NCBI GenBank assembly: GCA_049595035.1
Contig: JBMYKD010000008.1
Coordinates: 19,837-83,836 of the forward strand
Direction of reading: 5' to 3'
Length of the DNA stretch: 64,000 nucleotides
Source: UBA12202 sp049595035
Lineage (GTDB): Bacteria; Pseudomonadota; Alphaproteobacteria; Puniceispirillales; UBA1172
Position numbers and translations under genes: made by a program. The notes under the pieces are model-generated. The model was not told the DNA's origin. It saw only the letters and a list, made by a program, of their open reading frames with translations, and did not search any database. Below are positions 27,557 through 37,044 of this stretch, one piece after another (within the stretch, counting starts at the first letter, position 1; each line of letters begins with the position of its first letter).

Positions 27557-29215
27557 TTATCCCTCAAGCAATCTGATGGCGGCGGCGCGGGCTTCACTTG
27601 TGATGGTTTCGCCAGCTAGCATCCGGCTGACTTCATTTATGCGTTCATCCTGATCAAGAATGGCAGTGGAAGAAATAGTGCCTTGTCCGGCTACGGATTT
27701 GCTGATCTGATAATGATGATGGCCACGGGCGGCAACTTGTGGTGAATGGGTGATAACAATAGATTGCATCTGTTCGCCTAACCGTGCCAGCCGGGTGCCA
27801 ACTGCATTTGCAACAGCACCGCCAACGCCTGCATCCACTTCATCAAAAATCAGCGTGACCGGCGCATTGGTATCAGCAAGCACAACCTTTAGTGCCAGCA
27901 GGAAACGCGCTAGTTCACCGCCTGATGCAATCTGATCAATCGGTGCCAGATTCATCCCCGGATTAGTGCTGGCTTCAAACCGGATAGCATCACCACCATG
28001 ACGTTGATATTGTTGTTCGGGCAGGGGCGTAATTGATGTTCGGAACTCGGCCTGTTCCAGTTTTAAAGGCGGCAATTCAGCCATGATCATAGCATCCAGC
28101 CGGTTTGCCGCCGCATATCGGGATTGGCTTAATGCATCCCGCGCCTGATGATAACGTCTTTCTGCTTCTGTCATGGTTGCTGCCAGCGTGGTCAAGTCGC
28201 CGCCACTATCTTCCAGTGCGGCTAATTGCTGATGCAGCTGGTCACGTTTCTGGTGAAGCTGGTCAGCATCTATCCCATGTTTACGGGCAAGCTGGCGTAA
28301 GGCATATAGCCGGTCATCGACCAGTTCGATACGTTTCGGGTCGCCTTCCAGATTGGCCTGGGCAACAGCAAGCGCATGCTTGACTTCGCTAAGTTCGGCT
28401 TCTGTTCGCTGTAAGGCCTGATCAAGATCAGTGGTAAGATGTCCGGCAACATCAGTTATGCGGGTGATGGCGCGGCCAGCTTGTGCTATCTGGTTAATCG
28501 CCCCATCTTCACCATCTATCAGGGCTTCTGCCGTATGTAGGGATTCAGCAATGCGCGTGATATTGGATAGCAGATCACGTTCTTCCATCAAACGGCTTTC
28601 TTCATCAGCTTCCGGAGCAAGATGATCCAGTTCTGTGACGGCTTCTTTCAGCCATGCGGCGTTATCTTCGCTTTCCTTGCGGCTGGCAAGGGCGGTTTCA
28701 TAAGCCTTTTTCGCCAATATCCAATTGTCCCAGTGATCGGCACAATCAGCGCAAAGATGATCATGGCTGGCAAATTGATCAAGCAATTGCCTGTGGGTAG
28801 CCTGATCCAGAAGGCCGCGGCCTTCAAATTGTCCCTGTATTTCTATCAGCAGATCACCAACCTGCCGCATGATATTTAAACTAACAGGCGTGTCATTGAT
28901 CAATGCCGTGGATTTTCCATCCCGCAATCGTCTGCGCATGATAATCTCACCTTCTGCTTCAATGCCATTTTCATCTAGCATATGCCAGATGGGATGCTGT
29001 TCTTCTGGTGTAAAGATGGCGGTGACTTCGGCTGTTGGGCTTTCAGCCCCGATCAATCCAAAATTGGCACGGCTACCAAGAGCAAGCCCTAGGGCATCAA
29101 GCAGAATGGATTTACCAGCCCCGGTTTCACCCGTCAGAACCGTTAAGCCGGATTGGAATTCCAGATCAAGCGTCTTGATGAGAACGACATTACGAACAGC
29201 CAGTAAAGTCAGCAT
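27557..29215 (-). CDS. recN: RecN, SMC-like DNA repair ATPase
   Basis: 552-aa SMC-family protein for double-strand break repair. The N-terminal half-ATPase has Walker A TGETGAGKSILLDAL. Long coiled coils occupy the middle (about residues 160-370). The C-terminal half has the signature ASGGELARFLLALK and Walker B VTLIFDEVDAGVGG, followed by VITHSPQVAARGHHHY. Length and layout are standard. It is 3 bases after bamD and 1 base before ligA, so the three are co-transcribed. Confidence 0.97.
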   Translation of the reverse strand: MLTLLAVRNVVLIKTLDLEFQSGLTVLTGETGAGKSILLDALGLALGSRANFGLIGAESPTAEVTAIFTPEEQHPIWHMLDENGIEAEGEIIMRRRLRDGKSTALINDTPVSLNIMRQVGDLLIEIQGQFEGRGLLDQATHRQLLDQFASHDHLCADCADHWDNWILAKKAYETALASRKESEDNAAWLKEAVTELDHLAPEADEESRLMEERDLLSNITRIAESLHTAEALIDGEDGAINQIAQAGRAITRITDVAGHLTTDLDQALQRTEAELSEVKHALAVAQANLEGDPKRIELVDDRLYALRQLARKHGIDADQLHQKRDQLHQQLAALEDSGGDLTTLAATMTEAERRYHQARDALSQSRYAAANRLDAMIMAELPPLKLEQAEFRTSITPLPEQQYQRHGGDAIRFEASTNPGMNLAPIDQIASGGELARFLLALKVVLADTNAPVTLIFDEVDAGVGGAVANAVGTRLARLGEQMQSIVITHSPQVAARGHHHYQISKSVAGQGTISSTAILDQDERINEVSRMLAGETITSEARAAAIRLLEG

Positions 29216-29218
29216 AAA

Positions 29219-30040
29219 TCAAAACCAGGAGGTCGCCCGACCAAAAAGGGATTGCAGAACAGATGGATCATAATCCCTAGTCGGGTCTTCGATTAGCAAT
29301 GCCATCCGTTCTGTCCAGATAGAGTCAGGAAAGTTATATTGTAATACAGCGGCAGAACGTTCGGCTTCGTTATCAATGCCTAATGCCAGATAGCCTTCGA
29401 CCATACGATAAAGGGCTTCGGGCACCTGATTGGTTGTTTCATAAGTGGTGATCACTTTGTTAAACCGCCGGAGTGCGGCATCATAATAGCCGGATTTAAG
29501 ATAGAAACGCCCAACAGCCATTTCCTTACCGGCCAGATGGCTTAGGGTCAGATCAACTTTCAATTTGGCATCTCTTGCATAACTGCTATTGGGGAACCGC
29601 CGGATTAACGCTTCAAACGCTTCTTTGGCCGATACTGTCATGCTGGCATCACGTTCCACATCAACAATCTGTTCATAATAGGACTGGCCACGCAGAAAAT
29701 AGGCATAATCAATATTTGGATGGGCAGGGTTCAGTTCGATAAACCGGTTCAATGCAGCAATTGCCGCCGGATAATCATTATTTTCATATAATGCCCATGC
29801 CGCCATTAATTGTGCCTGAGCAGACCATTCGGAATAAGGATGCTGTCTTTCCACTTCATCGAAAAGCGGGGCGGCTTTTTCGACGTCGCCAGCAAGGGCA
29901 AGATCAAGGGCTTCATTATAAATATCTTCAACAGGGCGTTCGATTTGCACCAGCTCGTCATTGCCGCCAGAACATGCTGTTAACATGGCCATACCTGCCA
30001 TGCAGAAAAGCGTTACCCATTTCACCAGTAGATGATGCAA
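29219..30040 (-). CDS. bamD: BamD, outer-membrane assembly lipoprotein
   Basis: 273-aa essential lipoprotein of the beta-barrel assembly machine. A signal peptide ends in the lipobox MLTAC (Cys about residue 23). The mature protein is all TPR-like: VEKAAPLFDEVERQHPYSEW, AIAALNRFIELNPAHPNIDY, then YFLRGQSYYEQI and FEALIRRFPNSSYARDA. The lpxC-bamD-recN-ligA order is typical of alphaproteobacteria. A 93-base AT-rich gap precedes it after lpxC. Confidence 0.95.
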   Translation of the reverse strand: MHHLLVKWVTLFCMAGMAMLTACSGGNDELVQIERPVEDIYNEALDLALAGDVEKAAPLFDEVERQHPYSEWSAQAQLMAAWALYENNDYPAAIAALNRFIELNPAHPNIDYAYFLRGQSYYEQIVDVERDASMTVSAKEAFEALIRRFPNSSYARDAKLKVDLTLSHLAGKEMAVGRFYLKSGYYDAALRRFNKVITTYETTNQVPEALYRMVEGYLALGIDNEAERSAAVLQYNFPDSIWTERMALLIEDPTRDYDPSVLQSLFGRATSWF

Positions 30041-30133
30041 ACCCTGTCTCCATTCATTTTATGCTGAATATATATTATGCTGATGCTCAACGCAATCAAA
30101 GTACATTCATCACCTTTTCAGATAAAAATCCGT

Positions 30134-31036
30134 TCAGGCAACTTTGTCTTCGGTGTCATTGCATTCCTTGCTGGTGACAATCGCATAATTGCTATCATTG
30201 CGAAATAATGCCTTTAGCAATTCGGAATTAATGCGGTGCCCCGGCCGGGATGCTGTCATATGTCCGATAATGCCTAGCCCTGCCAGTCGGAGATCACCCA
30301 GACAATCCAGCGTTTTATGGCGGACAAATTCATCAGTGAAACGCAACGGCGTTTCATTCAGCATCTGGCCATCTTTAACAACAATGGCATTATCCAGTGA
30401 ACCGCCAATGGCATAACCTGCGGCTCGCATCTGTGACACATCTTTATAAAGACAGAATGTGCGTGCGGCAGATAGCTCATTCATAAAACTATCATCATCA
30501 TGAACATAAAAATATTGTGAAGCCCCGATAAAAGGATCACTAAAATCAATTTTAGTGGAAATATGCAAGACTGAGGATGGTGTCAGGGTGGAAATGGCTT
30601 CATTCAGTTCGACGGAAATAGGCTTGAGTACTTTAATGTAGCGGCGATCTTCGGACTGGTCTTTGATGCCTGCTTCGGTGATCATCTGGCAATAACGATC
30701 TGAGCTTCCATCAAATGCAGGCAGTTCGGGGCCGGAAACATCAACATAGGCATTATCAATACCAAGTCCGGCAAATGCCGCCATTAAATGTTCTATGGTT
30801 CCTATTTCGGCACCATCGCTGTTGCAGATACTGGTATTGAGTGATACATCGCTGACATTTGAAATATGGGCAGGGATTGCGGTATCAATTCCGGTTAGAT
30901 CAGAGCGGTAAAATACAATGCCTGTATTAACCGGAGCAGGGCGGATGGTAATAACTACCAGACGGGCGGTGTGCAGACCAATGCCGCTTCTTGTGACAGA
31001 TGTATTTACGGTTTTCTGACGGTCTAACACAGACAT
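30134..31036 (-). CDS. lpxC: LpxC, UDP-3-O-acyl-GlcNAc deacetylase
   Basis: 300-aa zinc enzyme catalysing the committed step of lipid A synthesis. Diagnostic elements are the N-terminal SVTRSGIGLHT-like sequence (here NTSVTRSGIGLHTARLV), the first zinc-ligand motif EHLMAAFAGLGIDNAYVDVSG, and the second, HKTLDCLGDLRLAG, followed by the catalytic-histidine region RPGHRINSELLKAL. It lies 114 bases after ftsZ, with a strong inverted repeat between (31091-31122). In other bacteria LpxC levels are set by FtsH proteolysis. Confidence 0.97.
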   Translation of the reverse strand: MSVLDRQKTVNTSVTRSGIGLHTARLVVITIRPAPVNTGIVFYRSDLTGIDTAIPAHISNVSDVSLNTSICNSDGAEIGTIEHLMAAFAGLGIDNAYVDVSGPELPAFDGSSDRYCQMITEAGIKDQSEDRRYIKVLKPISVELNEAISTLTPSSVLHISTKIDFSDPFIGASQYFYVHDDDSFMNELSAARTFCLYKDVSQMRAAGYAIGGSLDNAIVVKDGQMLNETPLRFTDEFVRHKTLDCLGDLRLAGLGIIGHMTASRPGHRINSELLKALFRNDSNYAIVTSKECNDTEDKVA

Positions 31037-31090
31037 AATCCTTTGCTATTACACAATATTATTTTTTTTCATGTCTGTGGCAAATCACAA

Positions 31091-31122
31091 TTGGTTACCG
31101 ATTGTTGCAGATCGGTAACCAA
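31091..31122 (-). repeat. Perfect 12-base inverted repeat between ftsZ and lpxC
   Basis: TTGGTTACCGAT (31091-31102), 8-base loop, ATCGGTAACCAA (31111-31122). On the minus strand it would form a 12-bp hairpin 29 bases after the ftsZ stop and about 55 bases before the lpxC start. There is no T run immediately after it, so it may be an attenuator, an mRNA-processing or stability element, or an operator, rather than a classical terminator. A T-rich stretch follows some 25 bases later. Confidence 0.8.
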
Positions 31123-31150
31123 CTTATATGTGGATCATACCTTTAGATGA

Positions 31151-32983
31151 TTAGTTAGCCTGACGACGCAGGAAGGCCGGAATTTCAAGATCGAATTCAT
31201 CTTTCTGATCTTTCATATCCAGCTCAGGTGCCCTTGTGTTATTAGTTAGGCTGATCTGATCATGTTGATCAGATAGCTCATCAGTTTTGGTATTTAACTC
31301 TTTCTGATCAGCCTGTTCAGACGGGCTGGTTGCAACAGCATGAGTATCTGTTTCATCACCTGAACGGAACATGGGTTCAGCCTTTGGCAGGGTGAACGGT
31401 TCCACATCGGATATAACAGGTGACTCTGCTTTCTTTTCCTGTTGCTGATGGGATGAAAACAGGCGTGTGATATGCCGCATCAGGCCAGTGGCTTCTTTTG
31501 TTTCTGACAGCTCTTCCGTGGCAATATCGACTGTTCTGCCTAGTGTGAAAGGAACTTCATCATCGGCCCCTTCACTGGACGCACTTGCCAGAGGTGCCAG
31601 TTCTGCTTCTGCTTCTGTTTCTGTTTCACTGGGCTTTGGCTCTTCATCAACAAAATCCATAATGCTCAGCTGATGGTCACCTGTTCCGGTATCATTGCCG
31701 ATATCGGATGCTGCTTCTGCTACTGCTTCTGGTATTTCTATTGCTTCTGGGGCGGGTTCTGTTATGGCTTCAGGAGTCATATCCATGGCATGGCTATCTG
31801 CCAGATGTGATGCCTGCGCTTTGGCCAGAATGGATGGAACAGTCTGTTCTGCTTCAGCCGGAAAAACAGACGTGGTTTCCGGAATGATTTTTTCAATCAC
31901 GCCTTCGTTGCGCTTTGTGGCATAAAAAGGCTGTTGGCTATCCTGATGGGTTATGCGGGATGCACTTGCTACGGCACTTGTCTGCTGGAATGATGGCGGA
32001 CGTGCGCTCTGGCTTTCGGCTTCCATGCCGGTCGCTACAACCGATACCCGCATCACGCCTTCCATTTTCGGATCAACAATCGCCCCAAAGATGATGATAG
32101 CATCATTATCAACTTCCTTGCGGATATGATTGGCCGCTTCATCTGCTTCAAACAATGTCATATCAGACCCGCCTGTGATATTGATCAGCAAAGCCTGTGC
32201 GCCTTTCAGGGTTGTTTCGTCCAGTAGCGGGTTGTGAATGGCTGCCTCAGCAGCATTCGTGGCGCGGCCTTCGCCTGATGCTTCGCCTGTGCCCATCATG
32301 GCTTTGCCCATTTCCGTCATTACTGAACGGATATCGGCAAAATCCAGATTAATCATGCCCGGCTTGATCATCAGATCAGTCACACCGGATACGCCCTGAT
32401 GCAGCACATTATCAGCCATGGCAAAAGCATCGGTAAATGTTGTGCGTTCATTGGCCAGCCGGAACAGATTCTGATTAGGGATAACAATCAGCGTATCAAC
32501 ATAAGCCTGTAATTCTTCAATGCCCTGATTGGCCAGCCGCATTCTTGGTGTGCCTTCAAACTCGAATGGTTTTGTAACAACTCCAACGGTAAGGATACCC
32601 TGCTCCCTTGCGGCGCGGGCAATAACCGGTGCAGCACCAGTTCCTGTGCCACCACCCATGCCGGCTGTAATGAACACCATGTGACTATCAGCCAGTTCTG
32701 CCATAATCTCATCAAGGCTTTCTTCGGCGGCCAGACGGCCAATTTCCGGCTTTGATCCAGCCCCCAGGCCTTCTGTATGAAGCCGGCCAAGTTGCATCTT
32801 GCGTGAAGCCAGCGACGCTGCCAGTGCCTGTCCATCTGTATTGGCGACAAGAAACTCAACCCCTTCCAGATTGGCTTCAATCATATTATTGACGGCATTT
32901 CCGCCAGCCCCACCAACACCGATCACGGTGATTTTAGGGCGTAATTCCTCAGTCGCGCTGGGGATTGATATATTAAGAGTCAT
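31151..32983 (-). CDS. ftsZ: FtsZ, tubulin-like division protein with very long linker
   Basis: 610-aa GTPase that forms the division ring. The core (about residues 15-320) shows VIGVGGAGGNAVNNMI, the tubulin signature GGGTGTGAAPVIA and the T7-loop region DLMIKPGMINLDFADI. The last residues EFDLEIPAFLRRQAN are the conserved C-terminal peptide for FtsA and other tethers. Between lies an unstructured Glu/Ala/Ser/Thr-rich linker of some 280 residues, much longer than the ~50 of E. coli but in line with other alphaproteobacteria. I chose the ATG at 32983 because AAGGAGA precedes it; a longer frame to 33028 is unsupported. It is 144 bases after ftsA, which probably contains a dedicated promoter. 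Confidence 0.97.
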   Translation of the reverse strand: MTLNISIPSATEELRPKITVIGVGGAGGNAVNNMIEANLEGVEFLVANTDGQALAASLASRKMQLGRLHTEGLGAGSKPEIGRLAAEESLDEIMAELADSHMVFITAGMGGGTGTGAAPVIARAAREQGILTVGVVTKPFEFEGTPRMRLANQGIEELQAYVDTLIVIPNQNLFRLANERTTFTDAFAMADNVLHQGVSGVTDLMIKPGMINLDFADIRSVMTEMGKAMMGTGEASGEGRATNAAEAAIHNPLLDETTLKGAQALLINITGGSDMTLFEADEAANHIRKEVDNDAIIIFGAIVDPKMEGVMRVSVVATGMEAESQSARPPSFQQTSAVASASRITHQDSQQPFYATKRNEGVIEKIIPETTSVFPAEAEQTVPSILAKAQASHLADSHAMDMTPEAITEPAPEAIEIPEAVAEAASDIGNDTGTGDHQLSIMDFVDEEPKPSETETEAEAELAPLASASSEGADDEVPFTLGRTVDIATEELSETKEATGLMRHITRLFSSHQQQEKKAESPVISDVEPFTLPKAEPMFRSGDETDTHAVATSPSEQADQKELNTKTDELSDQHDQISLTNNTRAPELDMKDQKDEFDLEIPAFLRRQAN

Positions 32984-33127
32984 GGTATGATCTCCTTTTG
33001 AGGTTATTGTGCCCTGCATCCATGACATGCTGGCAACAGATTTGGTCAGGGTGATACGCCTGCAACACGCATCTGCCGTATTCGGATGACGGATATGTCA
33101 TGGTCTGACGATGGAAAGAGTGATATC

Positions 33128-34423
33128 TCATCGGCTTCCGGCATCCCAAATGTAATACTTGAACCAGTTTCCGATCTGGCTGAAACGTCCGGTGCGACCG
33201 GATGTCAGCGTATCATCAAGTGATAGTTCAAGCTGTTGTCTGATATAGCTATAATGAATTAACCCAACGGGTGAGGCGAAAGCAGAATTGGCTGTCGCAT
33301 CAGTGAGCCCGAGGACGCCTGCTGGTCGTCCACATCTGACTGAACGGCCAATCATGGTGGAAACAAACTCCCGCATGCCAGGCAATTGCGCGGCACCACC
33401 TGTTAGAATGACCCGTTGATTGGCCGCGGCGGAATAGCCTGCTTTTTCCAATCGCATCAGTAATATTTCCAGAATTTCTTCCACCCTTGCGCGGATAATT
33501 TCCCCTAATACGCCCAGTTCTACCGATAGCGGCATATTGGTTTCCTGACCAAGCATGGGCAGAGTTAGCATTTCATCGCTATCGCCGGGTGCAGCCAGCA
33601 CACTGCCTTTCAGGGTTTTGATCCGCTCTGCTTCTTCAACAGGAATGGAAAGCCCGCGGGCAATATCATTGGTAATGTTGGCGCCGCCAAGGGGAATGCT
33701 GTCAATAAAACGAAGTTCGCCATCAGTAAAATAGGCAATGCTGGTCACACCGCCGCCAATTTCAATGACGGTCGCCCCTAGATCACGTTCATCTTCCAGT
33801 AACGAAGATAAGCCTGCGGCATAGATATTCGCGGCATAATGTTCGACGGCAAGATGGTTACGTTCAACCGCCATCTGTATATTGCGAAGCGCGGTTGAAG
33901 ACGCATAGACCGAACACATTTTGACCCCGAGTGTCTGGCCAAACATGCCTTGCGGGTTTCTGATGCCAGTGATGCCATCAAGGGAAAATTCAATAGGCAG
34001 GCGGTGCAGATTCGACTGGCCTTCAGGTTCCGGCTGGTTAAAATCCTGATGAAGAAGCCGGCGGATATCCCGTTCCAGCACCTCTCCACTTGCTACATCT
34101 ACCTGATGGGTTCTGATCTGTGAGGTTTGTCCTGCGCCGGATAAGCCAACAACGACATGTTCGATAGAAATGCCCGCCATTCTTTCCGCTGCTTCCACGG
34201 CTTTGCCAACAGCCAGACTGAGCGCAGCAATATCTACCACTTCACCCCGTTTGATCCCGGCAGAAGCATGTTGTCCAATCCCCCGGATGGTGGGCTGGGC
34301 ATTGCCATCACTATGGGCAATCATGCATACAACCTTACTGGTGCCGATATCCAGAACACCGATGGTTCCATGTCTTGTTTTGCTTTGCCCAAGCAAGCCT
34401 GATATGCGTGGCATGACATTCAT
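33128..34423 (-). CDS. ftsA: FtsA, actin-like membrane tether of FtsZ
   Basis: 431-aa actin-fold ATPase that links FtsZ to the membrane and recruits later divisome proteins. It begins near residue 20 with GVLDIGTSKVVCMIA (phosphate 1). EIGGGVTSIAYFTDGEL is phosphate 2 and VILTGGAAQLPGMREF is the adenosine motif; the SHS2-like 1C subdomain lies between. The C-terminus (FSQIGNWFKYYIWDAGSR) looks like the usual amphipathic membrane-targeting helix. The start overlaps the ftsQ stop by 4 bases. Confidence 0.96.
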   Translation of the reverse strand: MNVMPRISGLLGQSKTRHGTIGVLDIGTSKVVCMIAHSDGNAQPTIRGIGQHASAGIKRGEVVDIAALSLAVGKAVEAAERMAGISIEHVVVGLSGAGQTSQIRTHQVDVASGEVLERDIRRLLHQDFNQPEPEGQSNLHRLPIEFSLDGITGIRNPQGMFGQTLGVKMCSVYASSTALRNIQMAVERNHLAVEHYAANIYAAGLSSLLEDERDLGATVIEIGGGVTSIAYFTDGELRFIDSIPLGGANITNDIARGLSIPVEEAERIKTLKGSVLAAPGDSDEMLTLPMLGQETNMPLSVELGVLGEIIRARVEEILEILLMRLEKAGYSAAANQRVILTGGAAQLPGMREFVSTMIGRSVRCGRPAGVLGLTDATANSAFASPVGLIHYSYIRQQLELSLDDTLTSGRTGRFSQIGNWFKYYIWDAGSR

Positions 34424-35220
34424 GTCTGACTTCCCTTTTCTTTCACTGGCTGATCAGGTTTGATAATGATCTGTCCGGGTATTCTGAGATCAATATCAAC
34501 GGTGTTTCGTTTGGTGAGTTTGTGTTGGCGATCCAGCTTTGCCAGCTGGTTCCATGCATCTATCGGGTTCTGTTCTGGAAGCATGATGCGAATATTATTT
34601 CCAAGAAATACATCCCAGCGGCGTTCTGACCGATAGGCCAGCGACCAGACTTCGTTATAAAGATCAGCTTCGCTTTCCAGTATGGCAATAATCTCACCAG
34701 CACGGGTTTGGGCATTCTTGCCGCTAATAACAGGCAGGTGCCGGAAATCTTCAACCTTGATGCCTTTAATAATCTCACCAGATTTATCAATGACCTGATG
34801 GCCGGCGGCTGTCTGATAAATGGCAATTGGGCGTCTTTCCGTCAGATAGACCACCAGATCAGACGGAAAATGTCTTTCCACCCTTGCCTGACTAACCCAG
34901 CCCAGTTGTTCAATATCATCCTTGATCTGACCCAGATTCATGCCAAGCATCGGATCGCCGCGTTTTAATCCAATCGCGCCCAGAATATCCCTCTGGTCGG
35001 TATTGATGCGGCCGAATACCGTTATGCCTTCCAGCTTGATGCCAGCATCTGCACTGATCGTGATAAAACGGTCAGCAATGCTGTCGCGCCACCACCAGAA
35101 CGCGCTAGCCGATAGCATAATCCCGATACAGCATATGCCGGCCAGCATCCGGAACCGGAACCGCCGTGGCTGTTTTGCCTGTTTATCGGAAAAATTCTCT
35201 TTATAAAGCGCTAGTCGCAT
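34420..35220 (-). CDS. ftsQ: FtsQ, divisome bitopic protein
   Basis: 266-aa inner-membrane protein. A basic cytoplasmic N-terminus (about 1-25) precedes one membrane helix (about residues 26-45, MLAGICCIGIMLSASAFWWW). A POTRA domain follows (LEGITVFGRINTDQRDILGAI) and then the FtsQ beta-domain containing VYLTERRPIAIYQ. It connects early and late divisome proteins and binds FtsB/FtsL. It overlaps ddl by 10 bases upstream and ftsA by 4 downstream. Confidence 0.93.
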   Translation of the reverse strand: MRLALYKENFSDKQAKQPRRFRFRMLAGICCIGIMLSASAFWWWRDSIADRFITISADAGIKLEGITVFGRINTDQRDILGAIGLKRGDPMLGMNLGQIKDDIEQLGWVSQARVERHFPSDLVVYLTERRPIAIYQTAAGHQVIDKSGEIIKGIKVEDFRHLPVISGKNAQTRAGEIIAILESEADLYNEVWSLAYRSERRWDVFLGNNIRIMLPEQNPIDAWNQLAKLDRQHKLTKRNTVDIDLRIPGQIIIKPDQPVKEKGSQT

Positions 35221-36125
35221 TGCGCCGCCTCCAGTAATGATGACACCAGCGCACTCATACTGATGCCTTTATATTCGGCCTGTTCAGGTACCAATGATGT
35301 GCTGGTCATGCCAGGTTGCGTGTTAAGTTCCAGCATCACCAACTCCTCTGTTGCGTCATCAAATCGAAAATCTGAACGGGAAACACCGCGGCACCCTAGC
35401 TGATCATGGGCGGTTGCTGCCCATGTCATGGCTCTGGCAAAAATATCGCTGTCAATAGCAGCCGGAACCATATGGGTAGACCCACCATCGGCATATTTTG
35501 CTTCATAATCGTAAAACCGGTTATTCTGGATAATCTCGGTTACCGTCAATGGTTCACCATGCAGAACAGATACTGTTAATTCACGTCCCGGAATAAAGCG
35601 TTCAGCCATCAGGCTGGTGCCTTCAGGCCAGAGATTTTGTTGGGGAAGGTCATCACCATCATGCCAGATATGAACCCCTACACTGCTACCGGTATTGCGT
35701 GGCTTGATCACCATGGCTTGTGGGGATGTATTCTGATCCGGAGTGATAACACCATCATTGATCCGAAAGGGGATATCTTCTGGGAAAGTTATCCCGCTTT
35801 GTGCCAGAACAGTTTTTGTTATGGGTTTATCCATCGCCACCGCCGACGCAAGAACGCCACTATGGGTATAGGGAATTCCCATCAGATTAAGCATGCCCTG
35901 CATATTGCCATCTTCACCCAGTTGCCCGTGAAGCGCGTTAAAAGCCCGCACGGGGTTTAATTCTTGCAGACGGCTGGCAATATCATGTTCGACTTCAACT
36001 AATTCACAATTCCAGCCAGCGTCCTGCGCCGCCGTAACACATGCTCTGGCGGTATTCCGCGATACGTCGGCTTCATCTGTCCAGCCGCCCATCAGGAAAA
36101 CGGTAAGCCCAGACCTATCAGTCAT
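35211..36125 (-). CDS. ddl: D-alanine--D-alanine ligase
   Basis: 304-aa ATP-grasp enzyme making the D-Ala-D-Ala dipeptide used by MurF. N-terminal VFLMGGWTDEADVSRNTA corresponds to the usual 'GG.S.E..VS' loop, with Thr-Asp-Glu in place of Ser-x-Glu. FNALHGQLGEDGNMQGMLNLMGIPYTHSG is the conserved substrate-loop region (in pieces), VIKPRNTGSSVGV is the ATP-grasp lysine loop, and ELNTQPGMTSTSLVPEQA closes the active site. I chose the ATG at 36125; the frame extends to 36212 inside murB without support. It overlaps murB by 8 bases. Confidence 0.95.
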   Translation of the reverse strand: MTDRSGLTVFLMGGWTDEADVSRNTARACVTAAQDAGWNCELVEVEHDIASRLQELNPVRAFNALHGQLGEDGNMQGMLNLMGIPYTHSGVLASAVAMDKPITKTVLAQSGITFPEDIPFRINDGVITPDQNTSPQAMVIKPRNTGSSVGVHIWHDGDDLPQQNLWPEGTSLMAERFIPGRELTVSVLHGEPLTVTEIIQNNRFYDYEAKYADGGSTHMVPAAIDSDIFARAMTWAATAHDQLGCRGVSRSDFRFDDATEELVMLELNTQPGMTSTSLVPEQAEYKGISMSALVSSLLEAAQCD

Positions 36126-37044
36126 GCTGGCCTCCATCTTTCTGGCTGGTGCCGGGTATACCAATGCGGCGAATTTCCCAGCGCAAATCCACACCGCTTG
36201 TGGTTTTGACACGTTCTTTTACCATCTCGCCCAGTGTTTCTATTTCACTAGCGGAGGCGTTATTGGCATTGATCATGAAATTGCAATGCTTGTCGGATAT
36301 CATGGCGCCACCATAAGAAAGCCCGCGGCATCCGGCCTGATCAATCAGCTGCCATGATTTATGCCCGTCCGGATTGGCAAAGGTACTGCCGCCGGTACGA
36401 ACACCCTGCGGCTGGCTATCCGAACGGGTGGCGATAATATCTTTCATAGTGGCACGAATAGCATCAGTATCACCCGCTTCCCCTGTCAGGGTTGCTTCGG
36501 TGAAAATCCAGTCTTCCGGTGTGTCGGTATGCCGATATCGCATACCCATATCCTGCGGGGTCATCTGATGGATATTCCCTTTGCGATCAATAGCGGTGGC
36601 GGTTTTGACAACATCACGGAACTCTTTACCAAAAGCACCGGCATTCATCCGTAAGCCGCCACCAATAGTGCCGGGAATTCCAACCAGAAACTCTAATCCG
36701 GCAATGCCGTGTCTGGCCGCCAGCCTTGCGACTTCTGCATCATGAAAGCCGCTTCCTACGGTCAAGGTTTTATCCTGAATATGTTCATGTCTGATGGATT
36801 TGGTGGAAACGACAACACCAGCCATACCGCCATCACGGACCAGCAGATTTGATCCTGCCCCAATCGTGTAAACGGGAATACTGGCATCTGTATTCCGGCA
36901 GAAATGGATCAGATCATCTGCATCCGCTGGTGTGAATAATACCTCAGCCGGGCCCCCGACACCAAACCATGTGTAGTCGGAAAGCATAGCAGCTTCTTTA
37001 TAGTGGCCACGCACCTCAGGCAGTTGGTTGATAAGCGTGGTCAT
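36118..37044 (-). CDS. murB: MurB, UDP-N-acetylenolpyruvoylglucosamine reductase
   Basis: 308-aa flavoenzyme reducing UDP-GlcNAc-enolpyruvate to UDP-MurNAc. FAD-binding YTWFGVGGPAEVLF and IGAGSNLLVRDGG lie in the N-terminal half. GIPGTIGGGLRMNAGAFGKE and the C-terminal GGSTFANPDGHKSWQLID carry the catalytic Ser, and SDKHCNFMINANNA is also typical. Absence of the extra loop of E. coli MurB makes it type II, normal for alphaproteobacteria. It overlaps murC by 4 bases. Confidence 0.96.
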   Translation of the reverse strand: MTTLINQLPEVRGHYKEAAMLSDYTWFGVGGPAEVLFTPADADDLIHFCRNTDASIPVYTIGAGSNLLVRDGGMAGVVVSTKSIRHEHIQDKTLTVGSGFHDAEVARLAARHGIAGLEFLVGIPGTIGGGLRMNAGAFGKEFRDVVKTATAIDRKGNIHQMTPQDMGMRYRHTDTPEDWIFTEATLTGEAGDTDAIRATMKDIIATRSDSQPQGVRTGGSTFANPDGHKSWQLIDQAGCRGLSYGGAMISDKHCNFMINANNASASEIETLGEMVKERVKTTSGVDLRWEIRRIGIPGTSQKDGGQHD

